A program made the position numbers and the translations under genes. From assembly GCA_029834535.1 (NCBI GenBank), contig JAQMWT010000360.1:162521-226520 (forward strand): a DNA stretch of 64,000 nucleotides, written 5' to 3'. The DNA comes from Chrysophaeum taylorii. Taxonomy: Eukaryota; Sar; Pelagophyceae; Pelagomonadales; Pelagomonadaceae. Positions within the stretch are counted from its first letter, which is position 1; every line of letters starts with the position of its first letter. A model generated the notes under the pieces. It was not told where the DNA came from and ran no database searches. It was given only the letters and a program-made list of their open reading frames with translations. Below are positions 48,766 through 58,557 of this stretch, piece by piece.

Positions 48766-50067
48766 ATGAACCGGTATGGGAAGATGGAGAACTACGAGGC
48801 GTATCACATGATGCACTCGACCGCGTGGGGTGCGGGCCAGGGTGATGTCGCGGGCGCCGTGCTGGCGGAGTTCGCGCGGTCGGCGGGGTTGGCAGGAAAC
48901 CGCAACTCCCAAGCAGCGGCGCGGCTCCTGCCGGCGGTGCTGTGCGTGCTGGAGGATCGGGACGCGCGCGGCGCCGCTCTCGCGACGCTGCGGGAGTGGT
49001 GCGACCGGTACGAGGGCGTTGCGGAGCGCATCGAGGATCACGCGGAGGCGGTGCTGGAGGCGTGTAAGGAGGGCGACGCGAACGCGGCGGCCGTCGCCGC
49101 CGCGCTCGGTCCCGAAGCCGTCGCTTCGCCGCGGGCCGTCGAGATCTTGTTGGGGTTGGTGGACGACGAGGCCGCCGACGTGGAGGCGCGGTCCGCCGCC
49201 GCGACAGCTCTGGCGCGCGTCGACGCCGGCGAGAACGCGGTCCCCGCGTTTCTCAAAGCGATGCGGCGCGCGGCCCTCGCCGCGCCGGCGGCGCGCGCTT
49301 TGAGGGGTTTGGTGGAAAGGGGGTACGACGTCGACGTCCCAGAGCTCGTCGCGCTCCTGGACAATCCGGCCATCGCAGCCGAGGTGCTCGAGACGCTCGC
49401 GACGATCGGGCCTCGCGCGGCTCCCGAGAGCTCGCGCGCGGTTTTGCGTCTCTTGGATTCGCACACTCCGCGCGGCCTCGAGGGGTCTTTTCCCGAGAGA
49501 GACGCGGTCGCCGCGGCCGCCGCGCGCGCCGTGGCGAGCTTTTGCGAGGACGAGGGCGTCAAGGACTCGATCGGCGAGGGCGTCGCGGTCGTCGCGACCG
49601 CCGTCGTCGAGCGAACGCGCCATCTCGCGCACCGGAAACTGCGGGCCACCCCCGAGGCCCTCGCGGCCGCGGTGAGGGCCCTCAACGTGTCTATTTCGCG
49701 GCACGACCGAAACCGCGACTACGCGACCTCGGCGCTCCCTGCCCTCGTCCAGCTCGCCGCTCTTCTTCCGGATTCGGACGACGCTTTGGAGGCCCTTCTC
49801 GCCATCGTCGACGGCAAGCCAAAGCTCCTCTCCCAGCTCCGGGACCTCGGCGCCGACGACATCCTCCGGAGGATCGACACGGCTCCCGCCAACGCTCTCC
49901 TCGACGCCCTCGGCCGCCGCTGCCGCAAACCAGCCTTGACGCCTCCAATACCGCGTCCGGCTCGAGCCTGGGAGGAAACCAAGGGGGCGGCCCCGCGACC
50001 CATCCTCACCCCGCGCCAACCCCCAGCGACGAGGTACAGCCCCTACAACCGCACCTCCCTCTGGTAA
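48766..50067 (+). CDS. HEAT/ARM-like alpha-solenoid protein
   Basis: This 433-residue protein is built of about ten Ala/Leu-rich helical pairs from residue 25 to 375. Recurring motifs fit HEAT-type repeats, such as LPAVLCVLEDRDARGAALAT, VEILLGLVDDEAADVEARSA and VPELVALLDNPAIAAEVLET. Such solenoids are usually scaffolds. The N-terminal segment (MNRYGKMENYEAYHMMHS) is aromatic and Met-rich and differs in composition. The C-terminal 55 residues are Pro/Arg-rich and probably disordered. No catalytic motif was found. Codon use is extremely GC-rich, and the opposite strand is therefore open for over 500 codons, which I take as a shadow. The function is unknown. Confidence 0.82.
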   Translation: MNRYGKMENYEAYHMMHSTAWGAGQGDVAGAVLAEFARSAGLAGNRNSQAAARLLPAVLCVLEDRDARGAALATLREWCDRYEGVAERIEDHAEAVLEACKEGDANAAAVAAALGPEAVASPRAVEILLGLVDDEAADVEARSAAATALARVDAGENAVPAFLKAMRRAALAAPAARALRGLVERGYDVDVPELVALLDNPAIAAEVLETLATIGPRAAPESSRAVLRLLDSHTPRGLEGSFPERDAVAAAAARAVASFCEDEGVKDSIGEGVAVVATAVVERTRHLAHRKLRATPEALAAAVRALNVSISRHDRNRDYATSALPALVQLAALLPDSDDALEALLAIVDGKPKLLSQLRDLGADDILRRIDTAPANALLDALGRRCRKPALTPPIPRPARAWEETKGAAPRPILTPRQPPATRYSPYNRTSLW

Positions 50068-52960
50068 GAGGTCGTGCTTTTTTAGGTTGCACGCACCACA
50101 ATCGAATCGAATCGACTTTCCCAGCATCTGGTTGGCATTTTATCCTATACTACTGCCGGATATATACGCAAAAAATAAAAAAACGGGCCCACGTGTTAGG
50201 CTGTCTATCTCGAAGTCAGTCACGGTGGCGGGGGGGTTGCGGCGCCCTCCCGGGTTTGGTACCACTTGTGTTCCCACTTCTTGGACCCCACTCGCAGCAC
50301 GGCCGCGGCTTTTGCTTTGTTGATGATGCTTTGTGGTGGTGGTGGTGGTGGTGGTGGTGTTCGATTACCAGCGCCGCGGCTTGCTTATTAGAGCGAGCTG
50401 CTATGGGTCAATGTCTGCAGCCTCTTTTTCGCGTTTTTCGAAATCCAATTCGACATCACGCTGGGCCTCGAGTTGTTCGAGGGCCGGCCCCCTCGATCTC
50501 GCGGCACACAACTGGCGGCCTTAGGTCTACAATACCGCCGTGTTATTTATTTCTCCGTGGACGCACACAGCTCGCGTTGATGACCCGCCGGGACAAGTTG
50601 GGCCTTAAGCAGCCAAATGTACTGAACTTTCTGTTATTCCTTTTGACTCACCATACTTGGGGATCCAGTGGCCTATCTCTTGACGTTGCAGATTGAAATT
50701 ATTCGCCACCGCATTGTCGACGACGATTTTGTGGCGAAGCTCCGCGCCGTTCCGGTATCAATCCCCAGATACCACACGCCACTTCTTGACCAAGTAGTGC
50801 TCAGGAGCAAGCTTGCATATCGCTTTCGTCTTGAACGTTTCTTCGAACAGCGCTTTGTGGATTCACTTCAACGTGAACTCCATGGAGTCTCTGTTGTTGA
50901 AGCGAGCACCTTTGGGCGAACGAACGAACGAACGAACGAAGTCATCGGTTGGTTGGTTTTACAAAGATGGCGCGTTTGCTGCAGCGGGGTGGCCTCGCGA
51001 CACGGCTGACTGAGGCGCTCATTCGTCAACCTCAATTGCGTTTCGGCGCAAGTTCCCCTGTCTTCGAATCCCGCCGTGCTGCCAAATGGTTCACCTCTAT
51101 TGCCACGGATCGCAAGCAAGCGTTTCTGGTGGGTCGAGGGTATGGGCCAGCGCAACTGATGTGCAACTTTCTGGGGGTGGTCCGCTTCTGGCTCCGCTGC
51201 TCCATCTGATCGAAGAGCCGGCCCTTGATATTATCAAGTTGCAGCCGGCGTGCCACGAGAACGAGGTTTGGTGGGCCTCCTTCTTCCTCGCGGCGGACGG
51301 AAATACCTTATCCCACGACGCATGTATGCCTCCTTCGGCGATGGAGTCACCGTGCTTGGTTCGCCGGCCGATTGGAGATATTACTCCACGTGGATGCTGC
51401 CGGTCTTGTTGGACCCGAGTTTCGGGATGATCGCGCAATGGCCGGTGTCACCCGCGGTGACGTTTCCTCGCGCACGGTTAACGGCCACCCTGCGCATAGT
51501 GCAGATGCAAGACGTGGATGGTGATAACGCGCTCGTCTGTGAATGCGAATCCCCAACAATACCCCGCGAGCTGAGCATCCAGGTGCAGCAACATTGAAGG
51601 GGTTTTTGGCACGAGTGTCGTATCCGCGGCGTCGCGGGCCGCAGCAGACACCCCCGTATTCATTTCTGCGCTGGTGGCGACCAGTACCCTTTGATCCGAC
51701 GGTCGTGCGAGAATTTCGTGTTCTCCCCTAGGATCCTACTGCGTGATTTGTCCCGGAAGCGCCACGACCATTGCGGTCTCTCGCGTCGGTACGCGTCGGC
51801 GAAAAAACGCTGCCGCCCCGCTGGCGAGTTTCAATTTGGAACCTTTCTCTTTGCCAAAAAGCCCCCCCCCGGAGCGTAACTAAATTATTTGCTTCTTTAC
51901 CACCCGCCGCATCACATCCATACCTTTATCCCGCGGCCCCCGCTCTCCCCCGAACCTCGGTATGGTCTTGGACTGTCGCTGCCCGGTTTCCTCCTATGTG
52001 GGCCAAGCCATGTTCTGCGCGTGGTGGCTGGGGTGCTCGACCGCCCACCGATCATCTCAACGTGGCCAGCGACGGATCCGCGTTCAGAGGTGAGGGCGGA
52101 ATTGCCATTTTCGGTCCTGTCGCCTCTAACAAACTTTCTCTTTCCGGGGTCACTCGAAGCAGCCGCCCTGGAGTTCTATCTTCGTATCGCGCTGTGGTCG
52201 TGGGCATCTATATGCCGCGAAAGCTGCACTTTGGTTCCTTCTTGACGTACTCCCTCGTGAAAGCCGTCCTAGACGATGCAGGCGCCGTGATCGCACATTC
52301 CGGCCTCTCGCAGCGCGTCCGGCGATACTTGGAATATGATTGCGCACTTCACTCCGCGCCTTGCGCCACATTTTCGTTATTTTGACCTCGAGTGGGCGCG
52401 TCGCCACCCCGAACGCCGCAAATCCTCTTTCCGCTTCACCTTTGTCGAGTCTCTCCAACACCTTGGTGATAGCCTCGCGCGGCCGGTGTGGAGCGGGTGC
52501 GGATGACCCTTCTTGCACATATCTATGCCACGGCCGGCATTGGTTTATTTATCACCGTCCAGCGGCGGCGGCGCCGTCTGATTGACGGGTTTTGTTCCAC
52601 TTCGCAGACGCAGCTTGGCGTTGCGCGCCTGGGTGCAGCACCTGCAAACGTCGTCGGATCCTCTCACTTTTCTCGTCCGTACACGTATCGTAGAGGACGG
52701 TGTTCCAAGTCGCTCACGTGACGCGTGTGCCATGCAGGTTTTTTTGGTGTATTTTACAACCCGACAGTGTTCTGCTACCTGGAGGTTGGTTGTCCCTGAT
52801 CGCTCGAGTCGCCGCTGCCCTGGTTCTTCTTCCGAATCGCTTGGAACACCACCATCTATTGACTGCATGCCCACATCCCACTTTGACGACGACCACGGCC
52901 CGACAGAGTTATGTGGTGGCTACTCTGGTGATGCTCCAATGCTCCATCCCGTCATCTTAG
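50068..52960. other. 2.9-kb decayed region, possible retroelement remnant
   Basis: No intact gene. Microsatellites: (GGT)n at about 50334-50360, (AACG)n at about 50918-50940. Plus-strand protein-like fragments at about 50680-50950 and 51030-51600 are in shifting frames. At about 52060-52210 a segment reads DGSAFRGEGGIAIFGP...SSYRAVVVGI, which resembles an RNase H core (Asp-Gly-Ser-Ala, Gly-Gly-Ile, Glu/Ala-helix). This suggests a ruined retroelement pol, but reverse-transcriptase motifs were not found. Confidence 0.35.
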
Positions 52961-52975
52961 CACCTACTACTCAAG

Positions 52976-53140
52976 ATCGACACACCGTCTCACGAAACCC
53001 CCTATCATTCGATATTCGAATATTCGAACATTCTAGAGAGACATTTAGCCTACTCTCAAAGATCGACACACACCGTCTCGCGAAACCCCCTATCGTCCGA
53101 TATGAGGATATTCGAATATTCGAACATTCTAGAGACATTT
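52976..53140 (+). repeat. tandem 70-80 bp duplication in EF-hand promoter
   Basis: Two copies (about 52976-53046 and 53061-53140) of a module running GATCGACACA...CGTCTC-CGAAACCCCCTATC...GATATTCGAATATTCGAACATTCTAGAGACATTT. The second ends 13 bp before the ATG at 53154. The core contains alternating GAA/TTC blocks (GAATATTC, TTCTAGA) reminiscent of heat-shock elements. Confidence 0.8.
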
Positions 53141-53153
53141 GGGCGTTAGGCGC

Positions 53154-54467
53154 ATGCGCCGGAAGAGCGCGTCGGAGACCCTCAACAAGGCCAAGGGAAA
53201 ACGGGAGGTGCGGCGCAAGAGCAGCACAGCGTTGCAGAAGGGTCCGCTGGGCGATGCATACAGGAAGCACGGACACGAGCGGCTCAAGTACCACGCGCGG
53301 CAGGAGCGCGTCGTTGGTGTGACGAAGGAGTTGGGGCTGCCCGAGACGCAGGACGAGGGTAAGCACCTGCAGCGGCTCGACGCCCTTGCGCCTGTCGCGG
53401 TACTCCGAGCCCCCGAGGAGCAGCCCGAGGAGGAGCCGAAGCGCAGCGGTATAGGTCTCTATACGGAACATTTGGCGACAATCCACGACCAGTGCCGACC
53501 GCAGGACGCGGCACCCAAGCCTGAGTATAGGGAGGAGCAGCGGCGAGCCGACTACGGCGACGACCGCCGCCTCGCGTGTTTGTGCGCGCCCCTCTGGTTC
53601 GCACCGTATCCGTTTTGGCGAAGGTGCCGGAGGGCGCCCCCGGTCCAACTCGCCGAGGGCTGCGCCCCGGCGGCCGTGCGCCTCCTCGAACTGACCGAGG
53701 CCCACTTGAGGCACCTCTGGAGTTGCTTCTGTCGCGTCGATCTCGACGCCTCGGGCGCCGTGAGCGTCGACGAATTTTTGCAGTACCTCGACACCGAGGC
53801 CTCGTCCTTTGTGAAAGTGTTTATGGATAACATTGTCTTCGACTGGGCCGACCTGAATACCGACGGTCTCCTCAACTACGGCGAGTTCGTCGTCTCCGTC
53901 GCCACCATTTGCTGCCTCTCGCGCCGCGAGCTCCTCCACTTTCTCTTCCAGGTCTTTGACGACGACAATTCCGGCTTCATCGAGCGAACCGAGTTTCAGC
54001 ACCTCGCCAAGGCCGTCCTCGACCTCGGCTCTTTATTTCCGGGGAACTACGGCACCTTTTTTAACGCGGTCGACGCAAACGACGACGACGCGATCGACTT
54101 CGACGAGTTCGTCCGCATCAACGACCGCTTTCCGATGCTCTTCTTTCCCGCGGCCAAGCTCCAGGACGCCGTCCGCCGACACACCTTTCGCGTCGACTTT
54201 TGGGAAACCAAGGCCGCCGACTTCTCCCGACGAAACAACGGCCAGCGCTTCCACGCGGCGATCAACGAGGCCGCAAACAAAATTGTCTGGAGACCCATCA
54301 CGCCCCCCGATCCCCCCCCTCCTCCTCTTCCCAATCCCCCTACTGCTGCTGCGTCCTCGGCGAGGCGGCTCTCCGTCCTCCCGACCTCCAAACACCGGAT
54401 CGCGACGACGTCATCATCTCGCAGCATCGCGCCGGTCACGGCGCAGCAGCCCGCGCCAGAAAGCTAG
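53154..54467 (+). CDS. four-EF-hand calcium-binding protein
   Basis: This 437-residue protein has two halves. Residues 1-175 are Arg/Lys-rich, with a KHGHERLKYHARQ block. Residues 185-330 carry four EF-hand loops: VDLDASGAVSVDEF, ADLNTDGLLNYGEF, FDDDNSGFIERTEF and VDANDDDAIDFDEF. All keep Asp at position 1 and Glu at 12, so all should bind Ca. The tail is Pro/Ser-rich. It is likely a Ca sensor without an enzymatic domain. The start is ATG 53154, because the frame upstream of it lacks ATG and lies in the duplicated promoter module. The stop is 7 bp from the convergent zinc-finger gene's stop. Confidence 0.85.
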   Translation: MRRKSASETLNKAKGKREVRRKSSTALQKGPLGDAYRKHGHERLKYHARQERVVGVTKELGLPETQDEGKHLQRLDALAPVAVLRAPEEQPEEEPKRSGIGLYTEHLATIHDQCRPQDAAPKPEYREEQRRADYGDDRRLACLCAPLWFAPYPFWRRCRRAPPVQLAEGCAPAAVRLLELTEAHLRHLWSCFCRVDLDASGAVSVDEFLQYLDTEASSFVKVFMDNIVFDWADLNTDGLLNYGEFVVSVATICCLSRRELLHFLFQVFDDDNSGFIERTEFQHLAKAVLDLGSLFPGNYGTFFNAVDANDDDAIDFDEFVRINDRFPMLFFPAAKLQDAVRRHTFRVDFWETKAADFSRRNNGQRFHAAINEAANKIVWRPITPPDPPPPPLPNPPTAAASSARRLSVLPTSKHRIATTSSSRSIAPVTAQQPAPES

Positions 54468-54474
54468 AGCATCA

Positions 54475-55395
54475 TCATCGTATGTCTCGGAGGATGGCCT
54501 TAACGTCGAGGTGGCGCGCGGCGTCGCGGCCGACGAGTTTTACCACTAGCCGCAGCGCCTCCGTCGTCTCCAGCTCGCATTTAGCAGCGGTCGCGCGCAG
54601 TCTCGCGGCCTCGGCGCTCGGGCTCTCGTCCGGCCGCGGGCCCAGCAACTCGAGCTCGCGCGTGCGCTGCCGCAGGCGGTCGTACTCGCGCCGGAGGGCA
54701 CGCGCGTCTCGTCTCAGCTCGGCTACGGTGTCGCGCGGCGGGTCGGCCGGACGTGCCTCGGGGAGCGTCACGCGGGGCGCCGGCTTGATCTTCTTTTTCT
54801 TTTCCATCCTCGGTGGCGCCGGCTTGGTCTTCTCCTCCTCAGGCTCTGGCTCGGTCTTCTTCTCCTCCTCCTCCTCCTCGGGCACCCGTTCGGACTTGGG
54901 GCGGCGACGGGCTCTGGCGGCGACGATCTGAGCGAGGGTCTTGTTACCCTCGTCGTCGTCTTCTTCTTCAGAGTCCGAAGGGTCGTCGCACGAGGCGTCG
55001 ACGACGTCGAAGTGCACGTCTTTGAGGAGGTCGGCCCTGCGCTCGCGCTCTTCTTCGCGGTCCTCCAAGGCCTTTGCGCGCTCCTCGAGGCCCGCCAAAA
55101 GGAGCTCGCCGAGGCCCTCGGGCGCATCGGGGAGCGGGGGCGCGAGGGGGGGGGGCTTCTTGCCGTAGTCTCGACTGGTAAAGCAGACGCGGCACTCGCG
55201 TCGCTTCGAATCATTCGTGCGCTTGCAGACAACGCATTCCCAGTCTGGCTCGTCGTCGTCGCTCTCGTCGTCGCTGTCGTGGAGTCGCCCCCGGAGCACG
55301 GCGAGCTTGTCGACGGCCGCGGCGTCAAAGCCGGGCGTCGTCGCCCTTTGCGGCGGCGGCGGCGGCGGAAAGGTGAAGAAGGTTTCCGTCGCCAT
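54475..55395 (-). CDS. RanBP2-type zinc-finger protein with coiled coil
   Basis: This 306-residue protein has a RanBP2/NZF-type zinc finger with Trp52, Cys54, Cys57, Asn61, Cys68 and Cys71 in the exact W-x-C-x2-C-x3-N-x6-C-x2-C spacing. Such fingers bind ubiquitin or single-stranded RNA. An acidic run (40-50) precedes it. A charged helix (about 98-125), a Glu/Lys-rich low-complexity region (about 160-205) and a C-terminal coiled coil (about 225-290) follow. No other domain is recognised. The start is ATG 55395. It lies 135 bp downstream of Rab21 on the same strand and overlaps no neighbour. Confidence 0.78.
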   Translation of the reverse strand: MATETFFTFPPPPPPQRATTPGFDAAAVDKLAVLRGRLHDSDDESDDDEPDWECVVCKRTNDSKRRECRVCFTSRDYGKKPPPLAPPLPDAPEGLGELLLAGLEERAKALEDREEERERRADLLKDVHFDVVDASCDDPSDSEEEDDDEGNKTLAQIVAARARRRPKSERVPEEEEEEKKTEPEPEEEKTKPAPPRMEKKKKIKPAPRVTLPEARPADPPRDTVAELRRDARALRREYDRLRQRTRELELLGPRPDESPSAEAARLRATAAKCELETTEALRLVVKLVGRDAARHLDVKAILRDIR

Positions 55396-55530
55396 CACGA
55401 ATCAAATCAGGGTTTGGGAGGCAGGTAAAGTCGCCCGCCCGCCCGCCACCAGGGTTAGTTAGTGATGATCATCGATCTAAGAGAGGAAGGAGGCAGGTTG
55501 TTGTTCGTTTCGTTTTCGTTTTGTTTGTCG
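55396..55530. other. short spacer between Rab21 and zinc-finger gene
   Basis: Contains the zinc-finger gene's promoter and leader, including a CGCCCGCC run at about 55432-55446. Confidence 0.5.
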
Positions 55531-56183
55531 CTAGCAACAGTTGTTTTGCTTGGGCTTGGGGGGGGCGGCGGGTTCGTCGACAAGGAGAAGGTGCTTTCGG
55601 GAGGGGTTGGAGGGCGGGCGCTGGGCCTGTCGTCGTTTGCACATGCGGTCGGCGAGGTCGAGGAAGGCGTGGTCGAGGCCCTTGTTTTGCTTGGCGCTCG
55701 TGTAGACGTGGGTAGCATTGACCGAGCGCGCGTAGTCGAGGGCTTCGTCCTCGGGGACCGCGCGGTGCTTCTCGAGGTCGATTTTGTTGCCGGCGATGGT
55801 GATGCAAATCTCGGCGCCGACGATTTGCCGCAGCTCGCGGACCCACTTGGTGACCTTATTGAAGGACGAGTAGTCGGTGATGTCGTACACGAGCAAGGCC
55901 CCGTCGGCGTCGCGGTAGTAGATCGGGCCCAGCGCGTGAAACCGTTCTTGGCCGGCGGTGTCCCAGATTGAGAGCTGGATGCTCTGGTCTTGCACGGCGA
56001 GCCGACGATCTAGGTATGATGCCTGTAACGTCGACACTTGTCGATCGCTGAATTCTCCCTTGACGTATCGCAGCAGGATCGACGTCTTCCCAACGCGACC
56101 CTCGCCGAGCAGTACCACCTGAAGGGCCTCACGAAGCACTCATCCCGACCACGCACCTTAAACCCGTTGTCGCGCGGACCCAT
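55531..56183 (-). CDS. RAB21: Rab21-type small GTPase, two exons
   Basis: This 204-residue Rab controls early endosome and integrin or phagosome traffic in other eukaryotes. Exon 1 (56157-56183) encodes only MGPRDNGFK; exon 2 (55531-56118) continues VVLLGEGRVGKTS. The joined sequence matches Rab21, whose N-terminus reads straight into the P-loop. Other hallmarks are VSTLQASYLDRRL, WDTAGQERFHALGPIYYRD, LVYDITDYSSFNKV, NKIDLEKHR and YTSAKQNKG. The chain ends Asn-Cys-Cys, the prenylation site. The 38-nt intron 56119-56156 has donor GTGCGT and acceptor TTCAG; exon 2 alone has no ATG. The start is 76 bp from the divergent membrane-protein ATG. Confidence 0.95.
56119..56156 (-). other. 38-nt intron in Rab21
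   Basis: On the minus strand it begins GTGCGTGG and ends CCCTTCAG. Splicing restores the Rab21 N-terminus in phase 0. Confidence 0.92.
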
Positions 56184-56259
56184 GCCGACTCTCCACCTAA
56201 AACGGTCCGTTGGTACCTCCCAACGGGACGCCACATTTTTTTGAACGGATCGAACATTG
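56184..56259. promoter_or_regulatory. 76-bp divergent promoter
   Basis: Only 76 bp separate the Rab21 ATG (minus) and the next gene's ATG (plus). It must contain both core promoters. The segment includes a poly-T run near 56236-56242. No TATA box is obvious. Confidence 0.55.
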
Positions 56260-57003
56260 ATGTTGCTGATCATTTTTGTGGGGTCAGCGCTGGCCCTGGC
56301 GCCGCCCGTGCCAAAGGCGGTGCCGGCGGACTTCACGGGGGCCGCCGCGGCGTGGATGACGGGATTACGGGTCCCGGCGGCGCTGGTCGCCGGCTCGGCT
56401 CTCCAGAACTTCGTGGCGCTCCAGCGCGAAGTCCAGGTTGATCTCAAGAAAGATTCGTACCCCACGCGGCTCGTGAAGCGCCTCGCCGCGCTCGCATACG
56501 TCTCCTCCTTCATCCTCGAGATCATGGTGGTCTTTGTGACTACGGTGACCTCGACCTTTTTGCTGTCGAACGCTGAGCACGCGGCCCCGATAAACCCGAT
56601 CGCCTTGACCGCCACCGGCCTGCTCCATCGAGAGCTCGAATTCGAGTACGTCACCATGCGCCTCTGCTTTTTGCAGGGCATTCTCAACTGGCTGGCGGGC
56701 TTCGGCCTGCGCTTTCTCCTGCCCGTCTTCTCCACCGAAACCTCGCTCCCTGACAAGGCCTACGCTCACCTCTACTCTCGCGCCGTTTTCGTCCTCACAG
56801 TCTTCATGATATCCTTTTACGAACGCCACCTCTCCTACTACGGCTCCTACGCTACCATCATCGCGCGATTCTTCTCGCTCGCCTTCTCCAAGCTTTCCCC
56901 CTTCTCCTTCACCGCCTCCGCCACTTTTATCGGCGCGATCTGGACGCTCGCCGGCCTCGTCAACGCGATCAGGCTCGACCTCGAATTCAAACCGAAACCC
57001 TAA
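56260..57003 (+). CDS. multi-span membrane protein with signal sequence
   Basis: This 247-residue protein opens with a signal-like segment (MLLIIFVGSALALAPP, cleavage possible after the second Ala-Leu-Ala). It has at least four further hydrophobic spans at about 72-102, 134-155, 168-185 and 220-238. Short basic loops contain QREVQVDLKKDSYPTRL and SFYERHLSYYGSYAT. The family is not recognised. Signal plus Ala-Pro motif would suit an endomembrane or, in complex-plastid algae, a plastid-targeted protein; this is inference. The start is ATG 56260. It is probably co-regulated with Rab21 through the shared 76-bp promoter. Confidence 0.72.
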   Translation: MLLIIFVGSALALAPPVPKAVPADFTGAAAAWMTGLRVPAALVAGSALQNFVALQREVQVDLKKDSYPTRLVKRLAALAYVSSFILEIMVVFVTTVTSTFLLSNAEHAAPINPIALTATGLLHRELEFEYVTMRLCFLQGILNWLAGFGLRFLLPVFSTETSLPDKAYAHLYSRAVFVLTVFMISFYERHLSYYGSYATIIARFFSLAFSKLSPFSFTASATFIGAIWTLAGLVNAIRLDLEFKPKP

Positions 57004-57413
57004 CAACTACGACTTTTCTCTTTCGCCTCGGGCATGAGCGACGTCGTTGGGTGCCGCGTTGGTTGTTGCAAATCATATCGTCGACGACGACGACGACGAC
57101 GACTGAGGTCGTGCAACAACAACTCGCAAGTCCACGGGATGCTAAAATATACAACAAACGGGGCCAATACTACCAAGCGCACTTTGCCAGCGAATCATCC
57201 GCAACATCGAGCGCAATTTTTTTTTAGTCGGCCACCCACGTATGTCCTGGCCTCCTCCTTCTGGATAGTTGCGCTCTGACAAAACCAGGCGGCTACTCAG
57301 CTCCTCAATGATGTTCGGGCCACGGAGACGGGTGCTGTCTGTCGGCAACGAAACCGAGCCCCAACCAGCGTTCTTATTTATTTATATGGCGCTTGGGGGG
57401 GGACCAGCCTTCT
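57004..57413. other. spacer
   Basis: No gene. A (CGA)n run lies at about 57082-57102 and a (TTTA)n tract near 57373-57383. Confidence 0.5.
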
Positions 57414-58557
57414 TCAAGTCGCGTGTGACCTCGAGCTCGCTGTCGTCGAGAGTACCAGGCTCGAGTTGACAAACAATACCACGACAAACAAACACGTTGC
57501 GAGCGCATAAATAAATAACCAGGCTGCGGGTAGCCATCTATGTACTGTGATGGCAGCTTGCTCAAGTTCGACGCTTACATAGGATGTGTAGTGAACCCTG
57601 CCGTCGTGCTCAAATACCAGGTCATCCAGCAGACTCGGTGTCCAGCGACTGATCGGCACGTCTTCGAAGGTCCCATCACCGTTTAATCTCTGAACAGCGA
57701 TGTCCGTCCAAACGCGATGTCGAGTAAACATCATTGGCCTGGGACTAGACCTTCCATCGAGTCGGTGCCGCCGAACCAGTAGTGGCGGTCTACAGCAGGG
57801 CTGAGTGCAGTCGACGGGTCCACGAACATCCGATGGCCTCCTTGCAACAACGTGCTCCGCAAAGTTGGGGTCGAGTGACACCTTGACGATGGCGTCAGGG
57901 TTGTCCTCCAATCCTCTTGCAACCACATCGCGCGACATCTCGACGTAAGCGGCAGTGATTGAGTCGACGCAATTACCGCGCTTCAGGAGAACCTGCCGCA
58001 CGCTACGGTACGGTAGCCGCAGTGCCCGTCGCCCACCTCGTTCTGCCGTCGGCGTGCGCATTCCGCCATTTGCTCGTCGTCGATGAGACTGCGCATCACG
58101 TCGTCGGCGAAATCTGCATTGCGTACGAGGATCCGAAACCAAGTGGGCGGTTCCGAAGCCGCGACGCCAAGCCCATCCCTGTAGTACGACGGGGCCAAAC
58201 AAGAGGTCGACTACCGAGTTGCCCATTCGTACCGAACAGAGCGTCGTGTCGGCTTCCGCAGGACGGAGGACAATTCCTTGGGGCCAAGAGCGACCGCCGT
58301 CAGCCGAACGAGACATAATTGTCCATCCGCGCAGGAGCTCGCCCGGGATGACGCCTTCGCGATCGAGTGCTGTCGGTACAAAACCCGACGCTAGAGCTCT
58401 GTACTCTTGCAGGTCGAAGACGCCGAGCCCACACAAATTGCTTGGATTCACATCGGTCGCGTCGACGTTCACTCGGGTCGGTACTTCCAGGAGTTGGCCT
58501 GACCGGTTCTGCTTCTGACATCACCTCATTGTGTACGTCGTCCTCGTTGTCACGCAC
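57414..58557 (-). pseudogene. decayed single-span membrane protein gene
   Basis: On the minus strand one long open stretch (from about 58472) encodes NPSNLCGLGVFDLQEYRALA early on. Near the end it encodes SVELEQAAITVHRWLPAAW, followed by a strong C-terminal transmembrane span. In between, from about 58200 to 57730, the sensible sequence moves to another frame (for example WFRILVRNADFADDVMRSLI near 58080-58140). N-terminal sequence lies in a third frame near 58400-58557, and no ATG starts the main frame. It is best read as a broken gene for a membrane protein of unknown family. Unrecognised short introns are the alternative. Confidence 0.45.

Noticed and set aside
48574-50127. Minus-strand open frame of over 500 codons
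   Set aside because: It is the antisense of the HEAT-like gene; extreme GC3 bias removes stops on the opposite strand, and the product is an Arg/Gly/His mixture without motifs.
51050-51075. TTCGAATCC-like tRNA T-arm motif
   Set aside because: No matching D-arm, anticodon arm or acceptor stem could be laid out around it. No tRNA gene was found anywhere in the window.
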